Below are positions 35,730-45,889 of a DNA stretch of 64,000 nucleotides, piece after piece; position 1 is the first letter of the stretch; every line of letters starts with the position of its first letter. The notes below the pieces were generated by a model. That model had not been told where the DNA came from, did no database searches, and worked only from the letters and a program-made list of their open reading frames with translations. Where the stretch lies: assembly GCA_052267165.1 (NCBI GenBank), contig JBKQHO010000022.1, positions 343,557 to 407,556 on the forward strand. The letters run 5' to 3'. The stretch is from CAWICD01 sp052267165 (GTDB lineage: Bacteria > Vulcanimicrobiota > Vulcanimicrobiia > Vulcanimicrobiales > Vulcanimicrobiaceae). The position numbers and the translations under genes were made by a program.

Positions 35730-36542
35730 ATGCCCTCTCGCTTGCAGTTCCGCTTTTTGGGACCGTTCGCCATCGGCTGCGACGGCGCGTGGCACCTCGG
35801 GCCGCCGCCGAAGAAAGGTCGAGAGCTCATTCAATACCTGGCGGTGTACCCGCGACGCGTAGCGACGCCGGAAGACATGGCGGCGGCGTTCTGGCCGGAT
35901 TTCGAGCTCGACGAAGTTCGCCACCGCATCCACCTCGCGGCCAGCGGCGCCCGCGTTTTCCTGCGACGAGTCTTGAACGGGCTGGACGCGCTGGTGTGCT
36001 CGAACGGCGGTTACAGCTGGAATCCGGCGGTCAGCGTCGAGTCCGACATCGAGCGATTCATCGACTGCAGCCGGCATGGAACGCTCGAGGGCTACCGCAA
36101 CGCCGTTGAACTCTACGAGGGCGAGTTTCTCGCCGGCGAATCGGCCGACTGGCTTCAGCCGATGCGCGTGCGACTTGCGACGGCACGTGCCCTGGCGTTG
36201 GAAGCCCTAGCCGAGCACGCGCTCGCGGCCGGCGACCACGCTCGGGCCATCTCACTCGGGCTCGAACTGGTCGAAGCCGAGCCCGGCCACGAAACCGGCA
36301 CGCGGCTGGTCATGCGGTGCTTCGCCCAACTCGGCCAGCGCACGCGGGCCCTCGAACAATATGCACGACTCGAGCGTTATCTGGCGGAACAGATCGGCGT
36401 CGAGCCGACCGAGGAGACCTGGGCGCTCGCCCAGCAGGTCACCGGCGTGGCCGGTTACGCGCCCGCTTCGCGGGCGATCGGCGGGACCGCCTTGAAACAT
36501 CGCGACCTCGCCGCGCTCTTGGACGAGCAAATCACGGCCTGA
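35730..36542 (+). CDS. SARP-like transcriptional regulator (winged helix + BTAD)
   Basis: Protein of 270 residues, ATG preceded by a perfect AAGGAGG. The N-terminal 95 residues (LQFRFLGPFAIGCDGAWHLG, KKGRELIQYLAVYPRRVATP, AAAFWPDFELDEVRHRIHLA) form the OmpR-like winged helix seen in SARP and BTAD proteins; the remainder is the bacterial transcriptional activation domain with TPR-like helices (AVELYEGEFLAGESADWLQP, RTRALEQYARLERYLAEQIG, VEPTEETWALAQQV). Such proteins activate clustered genes. It sits 420 bp upstream of the contractile injection system, separated by a small reverse gene, so it is a candidate activator of that cluster (inference). Confidence 0.8.
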   Translation: MPSRLQFRFLGPFAIGCDGAWHLGPPPKKGRELIQYLAVYPRRVATPEDMAAAFWPDFELDEVRHRIHLAASGARVFLRRVLNGLDALVCSNGGYSWNPAVSVESDIERFIDCSRHGTLEGYRNAVELYEGEFLAGESADWLQPMRVRLATARALALEALAEHALAAGDHARAISLGLELVEAEPGHETGTRLVMRCFAQLGQRTRALEQYARLERYLAEQIGVEPTEETWALAQQVTGVAGYAPASRAIGGTALKHRDLAALLDEQITA

Positions 36543-36831
36543 CGTCAAGCCGAACGCGCAGCGCTTCGACGATCCGTAGGAGCGCGCTCGAGCCTTGAAA
36601 GTAGGCGACGCTTCCCGAGCGGGAGTGCCGGATCGCTCCGCGCACGATCGTCGCGCTTTCGCACCATAGGCTGACGACGATCTGAGCGCGCTCGGCAGCG
36701 AGCACGCGATCCTCCTCGACGGGAGCGACGATCAGGCGGATTCCGCGCTCTGCGGAAGCGGCCTCGAGCGTGACCGTCAGGTTGAGCGCGCCTGCTGCGT
36801 CGTTCGGCAACACGCGGAAATAGTGGAGCAT
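36532..36831 (-). CDS. small orphan protein between regulator and injection system
   Basis: From the ATG at 36831 it is 99 residues: MLHYFRVLPNDAAGALNLTV then VTLEAASAERGIRLIVAPVE and a segment with IVVSLWCESATIVRGAIRHS and ALLRIVEALRVRLDV. Alternating hydrophobics suggest a beta-alpha fold. A longer start at 36942 would add a cysteine-rich leader unlike the rest. The 3' end overlaps the convergent regulator by about 10 bp. It diverges from the sheath gene, whose promoter should lie in 36832-36962. Family not recognised. Confidence 0.45.
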   Translation of the reverse strand: MLHYFRVLPNDAAGALNLTVTLEAASAERGIRLIVAPVEEDRVLAAERAQIVVSLWCESATIVRGAIRHSRSGSVAYFQGSSALLRIVEALRVRLDVRP

Positions 36832-36962
36832 GCGGCTCTCGCCCCGCTCTCTGATGCCGAGGCGGCAGCGAGAACAGCCGGAGAGCACGCCGAGAACGGC
36901 GCCCCATAAACTGGCACACGACGATTTCACGCGCACGAGCATGTTGCGCCGCGGGGTGTCCT

Positions 36963-38687
<1,725 letters not shown>

Positions 38688-38696
38688 CGAGGAATC

Positions 38697-39224
38697 ATGG
38701 CGCAATTCACGGTCAATGCCACCCGTTTCGACCCCTACAAGAACTTCAAGTTCAAGCTGAAATGGGACGGTAAGTACGTCGCCGGCATCAGCAAGATGAG
38801 CGCCCTCAAGAAGACGACCGAGGTCGTCAAGCATCGCGAGGGCGGCGATCCGAGCAGCAGCCGCAAGTCGCCGGGCCGGACGGAGTTCGAGGCGATTACG
38901 CTCGAGCGCGGCGTGACGCACGACACCGAGTTCGAGAAATGGGCGAACAAGGTGTGGCAATACGGCGGCGCGCCCTCCAACGAAGTCTCGCTCGCCGATT
39001 TCCGCAAGGACCTGATCATCGAGGTTTACAACGAAGCGGGGCAAAAGGTCATCGCCTACAACGTCTACCGTTGCTGGGTCTCGGAGTATCAGGCGCTCCC
39101 CGATTTCGACGCGAACGCGAACGCCGTGGCGATCCAGCACATCAAGCTCGAGAACGAAGGTTGGGAGCGCGACCAGTCGGTGACGGAACCGAAGGAGCCG
39201 ACCTTCACCGTTCCGTCGACGTAA
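38697..39224 (+). CDS. inner tube protein of the injection system (gp19/Afp1-like)
   Basis: Protein of 175 residues beginning 9 bp after the sheath gene. Signature segments of the T4-gp19-like/Afp1 family: RFDPYKNFKFKLKWDGKYVA, GISKMSALKKTTEVVKHREG, SPGRTEFEAITLERGVTHDT, FEKWANKVWQYG and YNVYRCWVSEYQALPDFDAN. Hexameric rings of this protein stack into the tube that carries cargo and is pushed out on contraction. A single tube gene is present. Confidence 0.95.
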   Translation: MAQFTVNATRFDPYKNFKFKLKWDGKYVAGISKMSALKKTTEVVKHREGGDPSSSRKSPGRTEFEAITLERGVTHDTEFEKWANKVWQYGGAPSNEVSLADFRKDLIIEVYNEAGQKVIAYNVYRCWVSEYQALPDFDANANAVAIQHIKLENEGWERDQSVTEPKEPTFTVPST

Positions 39225-39230
39225 CGACGC

Positions 39231-39956
39231 ATGGAGCCGCCCGCTTCGGACGTGCTGACCGTGTGGGAACGCGGCCTGCGGCAGTCGCTCGGAGAACGGG
39301 CCCTGTCACTGCTCGCGCTTGCCGACGAGCCGCTCGAATCGCCCGGGGACTTGCCGGCCGGCGCGCGGGACGCGGCGCTGCTGCGCATCCGGCGGCGGCT
39401 CGCCGGCGAACGCATCGACGCGGTCGTCGATTGTCAGACCTGCGGCGAGCAGCTCGATGTGACGCTGGCCGTGGCGGACTTGCTTGCCGAGCCGCACGCG
39501 CGCGCGCCGGCGGGGGCGTCGATCGCACTCGAAGGATATCGCGTCGACGCGCGTCTGCCGACGAGCGCGGATCTGGCTACCCTGCGCGATTGCGTCGAAG
39601 TCGAAACGGGAGCACGCCGCCTGCTGCAGCGTTGCACCTTGCTCGCTTTACACGAAGGCGAGCCCGTCGAGGTCGACGATCTTCCGGAGCACGTCCTTGC
39701 GGCCCTCGACGCGGCGCTCGCGGCGGCCGATCCCGGCGGCGACACGACGCTCGCCGTCGCGTGCCCGGCGTGCGGGGCGGAGAACCGTCCGCTCTTCGAC
39801 ATTCCGACGATCCTATGGAGCGAAATACAGCAACTCGCTCGCAATACGATGCTCGACGTTCACGAATTGGCACGGGCATACGGGTGGGACGAGCGTGCCG
39901 TCCTTTCGCTCAGTCCGGCGCGACGCCGTTTCTACCTCGAAGCGGTTGGGACATGA
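39231..39956 (+). CDS. gp26/gp51-like baseplate protein with two CxxC pairs
   Basis: Protein of 241 residues. VDCQTCGEQLDVTL (about residue 65) and ACPACGAENRPLFDIP (about residue 180) form two CxxC pairs, a likely zinc knuckle. The C-terminal part TMLDVHELARAYGWDERAVL then SLSPARRRFYLEAV is the hallmark of the small baseplate/assembly proteins found next to tail genes in T4-like phages and CIS clusters (T4 gp26/gp51-like). It lies directly downstream of the tube gene, the normal place. Its stop overlaps the next start by 4 bp. Confidence 0.7.
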   Translation: MEPPASDVLTVWERGLRQSLGERALSLLALADEPLESPGDLPAGARDAALLRIRRRLAGERIDAVVDCQTCGEQLDVTLAVADLLAEPHARAPAGASIALEGYRVDARLPTSADLATLRDCVEVETGARRLLQRCTLLALHEGEPVEVDDLPEHVLAALDAALAAADPGGDTTLAVACPACGAENRPLFDIPTILWSEIQQLARNTMLDVHELARAYGWDERAVLSLSPARRRFYLEAVGT

Positions 39957-40843
39957 GCGCCTATCTCCGCAACCTGGTCGCCCGCACGCTCGGCGCAGCC
40001 GACGTCGTCCGGCCGCGGCTCACGCCGCTCTTCCTCGGAAGCGGCGGCAAAGCCGGCGTCGAGAACGATTCCGCGATTACCCATCTTCACGCCAGCCACG
40101 CAAGCGAGGCACGCCCCGAGCTTCGAACGCAGCGGCGCGACGACCGGCGCGAACAGCGACCGGCAGCATTGACGGCGCACGACGCTCCGCGAGAGCTTCG
40201 CCACAACGCGCTCGACGTGCCCGACGGCAAGGTATCGTCGCCGGCCCCACGAGATTCGCACGACGACGCCAAACGCGCAGCGAGGAATGTACCGAACGAG
40301 GCGGCAGCCGGTGGGAACGCGTGCGCGGACGACGCCGTCGCGCACGCGGATCGCGAGTCGGTTCGCGAGATTCGCCTCGAAGCCCGGGACAATCGGCACG
40401 CGTCGCCCCGCGGCGAGGCCACCGCTGCGCAATCACCCGCTTCTTCTCTCGCGCCTGCGCCAGCGCACGATCATTCCAGCCCTGCGACGGCCGAGCGCCG
40501 ACTCGTCGACGACACCGTTGTCGGGCCTTTGCCGACACTCAAGCGCAACGGCAGCGTCCGCGATCCGGCGTCCGTGCACGACGTGCCGCGCCGCGCCGAG
40601 CCTTCGGCCAACACGCAGCCCGCGTACTTTGCCCCTCGAACGCGCGCCGCGCAGCGCGAGACCTCGAGCGCGGAAGGTGCGGCTCGCGGCGAGGAGACCG
40701 TGATCAACGTGACGATCGGGCGCATCGAGGTCCGTGCACCCGCAGCGACGCCGAAACCGCCTGCCGGCGGCTCGCAACCTGCGCCCGCTCCACGCGCCGA
40801 GCTGGACGCGTACCTGCGCAGCCGGAGCACGACATCGCGATGA
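39953..40843 (+). CDS. disordered CIS-cluster protein with conserved ends
   Basis: Protein of 296 residues starting at the ATG that overlaps the previous stop (ATGA); the frame is open upstream but only as shadow. The N-terminal 32 residues look ordered (YLRNLVARTLGAADVVRPRL), and so do about 12 residues near the C-terminus (VINVTIGRIEVRAP). The roughly 230 residues between are charged, rich in Ala, Arg, Asp and His, without hydrophobic core, so probably disordered. I remember proteins with a similar head and tail in other CIS clusters but know no function. It is too short and irregular for a normal tape measure; a linker between baseplate or cap and tube is possible. Confidence 0.65.
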   Translation: MSAYLRNLVARTLGAADVVRPRLTPLFLGSGGKAGVENDSAITHLHASHASEARPELRTQRRDDRREQRPAALTAHDAPRELRHNALDVPDGKVSSPAPRDSHDDAKRAARNVPNEAAAGGNACADDAVAHADRESVREIRLEARDNRHASPRGEATAAQSPASSLAPAPAHDHSSPATAERRLVDDTVVGPLPTLKRNGSVRDPASVHDVPRRAEPSANTQPAYFAPRTRAAQRETSSAEGAARGEETVINVTIGRIEVRAPAATPKPPAGGSQPAPAPRAELDAYLRSRSTTSR

Positions 40844-42075
40844 GCAACGCGCTCGGCATCGCGGCCGTCACGGCGACGCTGCGCAACCTTCTGCAACAGG
40901 GCATCCAACTCGAGACGGACTTGGTCGATACGACCGTTACCACGATGGTCCCGGATCGCGCACGAAACAGTGCCGACACCGCGAACCAGGTTAACCTGTT
41001 CCTGTATCAGACGATGCCGAACGCGGCGTGGCGTAACCTCGACGTCCCCAGTCGCGTGCGGCCGGGCGAGACGGGTTATCCTCCGCTCGCGCTCAACCTG
41101 TACTACCTGCTGACGGTGTACGGCCGCGACGACGATCAGAGCCAACCCTACAGCCACGAACTGCTCGGCCGCGCGATGAGCATCTTGCACGACCATCCGG
41201 TGCTCGGCGCGGACGAAATCCAGGCCGCGCTGCCGGGGAACGACCTCTACACGCAGATCGAGCGCATCCGTTTCACGCTGCAGCCACTTTCGGTGGAGGA
41301 GATCTACCGCTTGTGGACCGGCTTCGAGACGCCCTACCGGCCGTCGGTCTCGTACGAGGCGACCGTCGTGCTCATCGAGAGCACGCGCGCGTTCAGCGCT
41401 CCGCTTCCGGTGCTGACGCGGGGACGACCGGCGTGGTTCGGCGGTCAAGTCGACGGCGGGGTGCTCGTGACCCCGAGCGTCGTCCCGCCGACGCTCGGAG
41501 CGATTCTGCCGAGCGCATCTGCCGTCTTCGGCCAGCGTCTCGGGCTCCAGGGGACGCGACTTTCGGGCGATTCCGTGACCGTGTCGATCGACTCGCCGTC
41601 GATGAGCGCTCCGGTCACCGTCTCTGCCGATCCGGGTGGAACCGACACGTCGCTCAGCTTCGTCGTGCCGGCCGGGTCGGCGCAGTTTCCCTCGGGTCTG
41701 TACAGCATCGGCGTCACCGTTACGCATGGCGACGTCGCATTCTCATCGAACGCGTTGCCGCTGGCGCTGGGGCCGACGATCACGAGCGGTCTGCCCGCTA
41801 CCCTCGCCGCCTCGACCGAAAGTGCGACGCTCGCGCTCGATTGCAGTCCGCCCGTACAGCCCGATCAACGCGTCTCGCTCATCCTGGGCAATCAGGAGAT
41901 CCCGGCCGCGGCAGCGACGTTTCCAGCCAGCTCGCTTTCGTTCGCGCTCGCGAACATCGCCGCGGGCCTCTATTACGCGCGCCTGCGCGTCGACGGTGCG
42001 GATAGCGCGCTCGTTGCCGACCCGAACGCAAAGCCGCCGACGTTCGATCCATCCAAACAGGTTACGGTGCAATAG
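40840..42075 (+). CDS. DUF4255 (Pvc16/Afp16-like) tail terminator/cap protein
   Basis: Protein of 411 residues, ATG overlapping the previous stop by 4 bp. The N-terminal 190 residues are the DUF4255 domain (AVTATLRNLLQQGIQLETDL, TANQVNLFLYQTMPNAAWRN, GYPPLALNLYYLLTVYGRDD, HELLGRAMSILHDHPVLG). In Photorhabdus PVC and Serratia Afp this protein closes the distal end of tube and sheath. The rest (about 190-411) is Ser/Thr/Val-rich and looks like tandem Ig-like beta domains (SVTVSIDSPSMSAPVTVSAD, GLYSIGVTVTHGDVAF), which PVC cap proteins lack or have shorter. Confidence 0.9.
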   Translation: MSNALGIAAVTATLRNLLQQGIQLETDLVDTTVTTMVPDRARNSADTANQVNLFLYQTMPNAAWRNLDVPSRVRPGETGYPPLALNLYYLLTVYGRDDDQSQPYSHELLGRAMSILHDHPVLGADEIQAALPGNDLYTQIERIRFTLQPLSVEEIYRLWTGFETPYRPSVSYEATVVLIESTRAFSAPLPVLTRGRPAWFGGQVDGGVLVTPSVVPPTLGAILPSASAVFGQRLGLQGTRLSGDSVTVSIDSPSMSAPVTVSADPGGTDTSLSFVVPAGSAQFPSGLYSIGVTVTHGDVAFSSNALPLALGPTITSGLPATLAASTESATLALDCSPPVQPDQRVSLILGNQEIPAAAATFPASSLSFALANIAAGLYYARLRVDGADSALVADPNAKPPTFDPSKQVTVQ

Positions 42076-44052
42076 ATGACGGTCGACGAATGGGAGCAGG
42101 CGAATGCGACGTTCCTGACGGACGCGCTGGCCTGGCTGCGCGCTCGCCTCGAACGCTATGCCGCGGCGCTGCACGGCGACGGCCCGAACGACGAGGAGCC
42201 GCCGGAACACTTCCCGCTCGACGCGGCGAGCGACGCGCCGCCGGCGCTGATCATCCTTGGTCGGCGGTTCGGCTTGACCGCCTTTGAGCTCGACGTCCTC
42301 CTGTTGTGCGTCGGGTTCGAGCTCGACACCCGGATCGCCGGGCTCTGCGCGCGCGCGCAAGATGACCCGCAGCGTCCGTATCCGACGTTCGCGCTGGCGT
42401 TATCCGCGCTCGCCGATCCCGCTTGGGACGTCACGTCGCTCGAACGGCCGCTGCGGCGCTGGCGGCTGATCGACGTCGAGCGGCGCGCAGCGCAGCCGCT
42501 CACCTCGAGCCCGCTCCACAGCGACGCCCGCACCGTCGACTTCGTCAAGGGATTCAACCGCATCGACGAGCGGCTGACCGCGCTCGTCGTGCCCTTGGAC
42601 GGCGTCGACGAACGGTCGCTGCCGGCCTCGCAACGCACGGCCGTCGAGCGCATCGTGGCTGCCTGTGCGCACGTCAAGCCGGGTGAACCCACAACCGTCC
42701 AACTGGCTGGCGCGGACGTCGGAACGAAGCTGCTGATCGCAGCGGCGGCTGCGCGGCGAATGTCGCGCAACGCGTGGCGGCTCAATGCGAACTGGCTGCC
42801 GACCGCTGCGGCCGATATCGACGACATCGCCCAGCTCTTGCAGCGTGAAGCGCTGCTCGCGCCGACGCTGCTGTTGCTCGATGCGCAGCAGGCCGGAGGC
42901 GAGGGGGAAAACGATTTCGCTCGTGCGGCGCGGCGGCTCGTCGCCCGACGCGCGGGCGACGTGCTGCTCGCGACGCGCTGCGCATGGGCGGAGGTGAACG
43001 AGCCGTCGCTGACGCTCGACGTCGGACCGTCGACGCCCGCGGAGCAACTCGCAGCGTGGAACCAGCTCATCGCGCACACTCCGGCAAACGGCGTCGCCCG
43101 GCAACTGGCGGCGCAGTTCCGTCTCGACCTTCCGTCGATCGAGCGCATTGCCGGCTCCGCGCTGAGCCGGGCCGGCGCTGATTCGGCGGCCGAGCGCCTC
43201 TGGGACGAATGCTGTCTGCATCTCAAGCCGCGCCTCGAGTCGCTGGCGCAGCATATCGAGGCCAAGGCCGGCTGGGACGACATCGTGCTGCCGCCCGAAC
43301 AAGAGCGGCAACTGCGCGAGATCGCCGCGCACGTGCGCGGACGCCATACCGTCTACGAGGAATGGGGCTTCGCCGCCAAGATGAACCGTGGCCTCGGGAT
43401 CAGTGCCCTGTTCGCCGGCGACAGCGGAACGGGAAAGACGATGGCCGCCGAGGTGCTCGCGAACGACCTGCGGCTGCCCCTGTACCGGATCGACCTCTCG
43501 TCGGTCGTCAGCAAGTACATCGGCGAAACCGAGAAGAACCTGCGCACGCTTTTCGACGCCGCCGACTGCGGCGGGTTCATCCTCTTCTTCGACGAAGCCG
43601 ACGCGCTCTTCGGAAAGCGCAGCGAGGTGCGTGACAGCCACGACCGTTACGCGAACATCGAGGTCAACTACCTGCTGCAACGCATCGAAGCGTATCGCGG
43701 CCTCGCCATCTTGGCGACCAACGCCAAGGCCACACTCGACCAAGCCTTCGTCCGGCGCCTGCGCTTCATCGTCAACTTTCCGCATCCGGGCATCGCCGAC
43801 CGCAAACGCATCTGGGCGAAGACGTTCCCGCCCCAAACGCCCGTCGCCGACCTCGATCTCGACCAGCTCGCGTTGCTCAACGCGACCGGCGGCACGGTGC
43901 ACAGCGCTTCGCTCGCCGCCGCCTTCGCCGCGGCCGCGAACGGCGGCGTGGTGACGACGCCGCTGGTGCTGGAGGCGCTCAAAGCGGAGTATCGCAAGTT
44001 GAACCGGCCGATCAACGCGACCGGGTTCCAGGAAGCCGGCGGCCTGCGATGA
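42076..44052 (+). CDS. AAA+ ATPase of the injection system (Pvc15/Afp15-like)
   Basis: Protein of 658 residues starting right after the cap gene stop. The N-terminal 380 residues are the variable CIS-specific part. The AAA+ module follows: Walker A GDSGTGKT at about 448-455, LYRIDLSSVVSKYIGETEKN, Walker B ILFFDEADALFGKRSEV at about 502, sensor-1 ILATNAK and the arginine pair in AFVRRLRFIVNFPHPG. Such ATPases are core components of CIS clusters and are thought to help particle assembly or cargo loading. Its stop overlaps the first DUF4157 gene by 4 bp, which fits a link to cargo handling. Confidence 0.93.
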   Translation: MTVDEWEQANATFLTDALAWLRARLERYAAALHGDGPNDEEPPEHFPLDAASDAPPALIILGRRFGLTAFELDVLLLCVGFELDTRIAGLCARAQDDPQRPYPTFALALSALADPAWDVTSLERPLRRWRLIDVERRAAQPLTSSPLHSDARTVDFVKGFNRIDERLTALVVPLDGVDERSLPASQRTAVERIVAACAHVKPGEPTTVQLAGADVGTKLLIAAAAARRMSRNAWRLNANWLPTAAADIDDIAQLLQREALLAPTLLLLDAQQAGGEGENDFARAARRLVARRAGDVLLATRCAWAEVNEPSLTLDVGPSTPAEQLAAWNQLIAHTPANGVARQLAAQFRLDLPSIERIAGSALSRAGADSAAERLWDECCLHLKPRLESLAQHIEAKAGWDDIVLPPEQERQLREIAAHVRGRHTVYEEWGFAAKMNRGLGISALFAGDSGTGKTMAAEVLANDLRLPLYRIDLSSVVSKYIGETEKNLRTLFDAADCGGFILFFDEADALFGKRSEVRDSHDRYANIEVNYLLQRIEAYRGLAILATNAKATLDQAFVRRLRFIVNFPHPGIADRKRIWAKTFPPQTPVADLDLDQLALLNATGGTVHSASLAAAFAAAANGGVVTTPLVLEALKAEYRKLNRPINATGFQEAGGLR

Positions 44053-45842
44053 GCGGTTGTGTAGGAAAGCAACGCGCGCCGGCGGGCGCCTCCGGCACGT
44101 GCACCGAATGCGAAAGCTGCCGCTCCAAAGCGCACGACGAGCACGCGGAGCGCCCGTTCGGACCACAAACGGTGCAGCGCGCCGCGCGCGGGGCCACGCG
44201 AACCGCCTGCGTGCCGGCGAGCGTACGTGAAGCGATCGGCTCGACCGGGCAGCCGCTGGATGCGGCCGCGCGCGGGTTCTTCGAGCCGCGCTTCGGAGCG
44301 GATCTCAGTCGAGTTCGCGTGCACGCCGACGCTCGGGCCGCGCGCTCGGCGGAGGACGTCAACGCGTTTAGTTACACCGTCGGAACGCACGTCGTATTCG
44401 GTCCGCAGCAGTACGCGCCGCACACCTCGGCCGGCCGCTCCCTGCTGGCGCACGAGCTGGCGCACGTGCTGCAACAGCGCAGCGGCGCCGCGCCGCCTGC
44501 GGGCGTGAGCCGCCCGGCCGACTCGGCTGAACTCCAGGCCGACCGCCTCGCGGAAGACGTCGTTCGAAGCGGCGAAGGACCGGTCTACGAAAAGCCTCGC
44601 ACCGCTCGTTCTGCGCTCGGCTCCACGGCGAACGCGGCCCCGACGACGTCGAAGCTTCGCGTGCAGCGCAAGATTCGGCTCGGCGGCACGAATCTGGACG
44701 CGCGCGGAGCGGACCGTCTCGCGCAAGACCTGATACGCGGCGACTTGCGCGATGTCGTGCCGAAAGTCGTCCCGGCACAGCTCGTCCTGGAGACGGTCCG
44801 CGAGATGCAGCGCGTCTCCGACGTGCTCGAGTTCGCCGAGGCCAAGGACGTGGCGTCCGACGTGCGGGAACGCGTCCTCGTGAGCCACTACATTCGCGCG
44901 TCGCAGGGCTCGACGCTGCGGCACAAGGGCTTCAGCTATCCCAACAGGGCCGGCGACGGAACGGCCGGCGTCGGTCCCAAAGTGAACGACGACGCGAAGG
45001 CGCTCTGGGGCGCCGCGCAGGACCCCGACGGCGACTACTTCTTCGACCTGTCGGCGGCGGGCGCGAAGAATCCGTATCAGTCGCTCGTGAAGCTCTTCAC
45101 CGAGCAGAACGATCCCCACAAGCGCACGCTGATCCATTGCGACTATCTGCTCTCGGTCATCCGCTTCCGGTCGTTCGCGGAGACGATCGGCGTCGAGCGT
45201 TTCAACGCGCTCGTCGCGGTCGGTGCCTTGAGCGCTCCCGGTGAGCCGCCGATGCGTCTGAAATGGGACGGTTTCGACGATCTCACGAAGCTTCCGTCGA
45301 TCACCTTGCCGATCGTCGGAACGATTCCGCTCGCGAAGGCCGCGCCGCTCCACCAGGTCACGGTTGCGAGCAAGAAAGACTTCGTGATCGGCGACCACGT
45401 CGTCTTCTACAACCACCCGACGTACGACGCCCTCATCGAGGGAGTCGGCGGCGTTTGGCGGCTGGAGAACGCGATCGTCGTCGACCGCAGCGGCGGCCAG
45501 TTCAGGTATCAGGGGCACGGCTACTTCACGCCGGTGCCGGAAGACGTGTTGCTCGACGGCATGATCCGGCAGTACAACAAGCACGTCGACGAGGCGCTCG
45601 GCATCGTTCGCCGGATGGACAATCCGAAGACGAAGGCCGCGGCCGGAGCCGAGAAGGTCACGAAGTATCCAAACATCTGGCCCAAGGCCAGCAGTCACGG
45701 CTGGGAGATCAGCGGCAAAGGCTTGTGCGACACGACCGCGACCCGCGATCTCAAGCATTTGACTCGGGCCGAAGCTCCGGGACTCGTCGATCCGTGCAGC
45801 GGCGACATCGTCGTGCGCCGACCGGCCGAGCAGAAGCCATGA
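44049..45842 (+). CDS. DUF4157 cargo candidate with Tgl-like transglutaminase domain
   Basis: Protein of 597 residues. Residues 15-25 hold a CxxC pair (CTECESC). The DUF4157 (eCIS core) domain is at about 70-145 (FFEPRFGADLSRVRVHADAR, VFGPQQYAPHTSAGRSLLAH) with HELAH at 135-139. From about residue 330 the sequence aligns by eye with Bacillus spore protein-glutamine gamma-glutamyltransferase Tgl: TLIHCDYLLSVIRFRSFAET then IGVERFNALV (Tgl: FECATAIVII...IGEDKFNASF), IGDHVVFYNHP (Tgl: LGDCLYFKNP), WRLENAIVV (Tgl: WRGENVILL) and QGHGY (Tgl: AHGLG). The triad would be Cys364, Glu473 and His490. Expected activity: isopeptide crosslinking of target proteins. DUF4157 proteins are typical CIS cargo; delivery is inference. 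Confidence 0.8.
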   Translation: MSGCVGKQRAPAGASGTCTECESCRSKAHDEHAERPFGPQTVQRAARGATRTACVPASVREAIGSTGQPLDAAARGFFEPRFGADLSRVRVHADARAARSAEDVNAFSYTVGTHVVFGPQQYAPHTSAGRSLLAHELAHVLQQRSGAAPPAGVSRPADSAELQADRLAEDVVRSGEGPVYEKPRTARSALGSTANAAPTTSKLRVQRKIRLGGTNLDARGADRLAQDLIRGDLRDVVPKVVPAQLVLETVREMQRVSDVLEFAEAKDVASDVRERVLVSHYIRASQGSTLRHKGFSYPNRAGDGTAGVGPKVNDDAKALWGAAQDPDGDYFFDLSAAGAKNPYQSLVKLFTEQNDPHKRTLIHCDYLLSVIRFRSFAETIGVERFNALVAVGALSAPGEPPMRLKWDGFDDLTKLPSITLPIVGTIPLAKAAPLHQVTVASKKDFVIGDHVVFYNHPTYDALIEGVGGVWRLENAIVVDRSGGQFRYQGHGYFTPVPEDVLLDGMIRQYNKHVDEALGIVRRMDNPKTKAAAGAEKVTKYPNIWPKASSHGWEISGKGLCDTTATRDLKHLTRAEAPGLVDPCSGDIVVRRPAEQKP

Positions 45843-45889
45843 CGTTCGACGCGGCGGAGAACGCGAGACGTTGAACCGGCCGATCGACG

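Noticed and set aside
36832..36942. Longer N-terminus for the small reverse gene before the sheath gene
   Set aside because: The extra 37 residues are cysteine-rich and unlike the rest, and would extend into the presumed sheath promoter.
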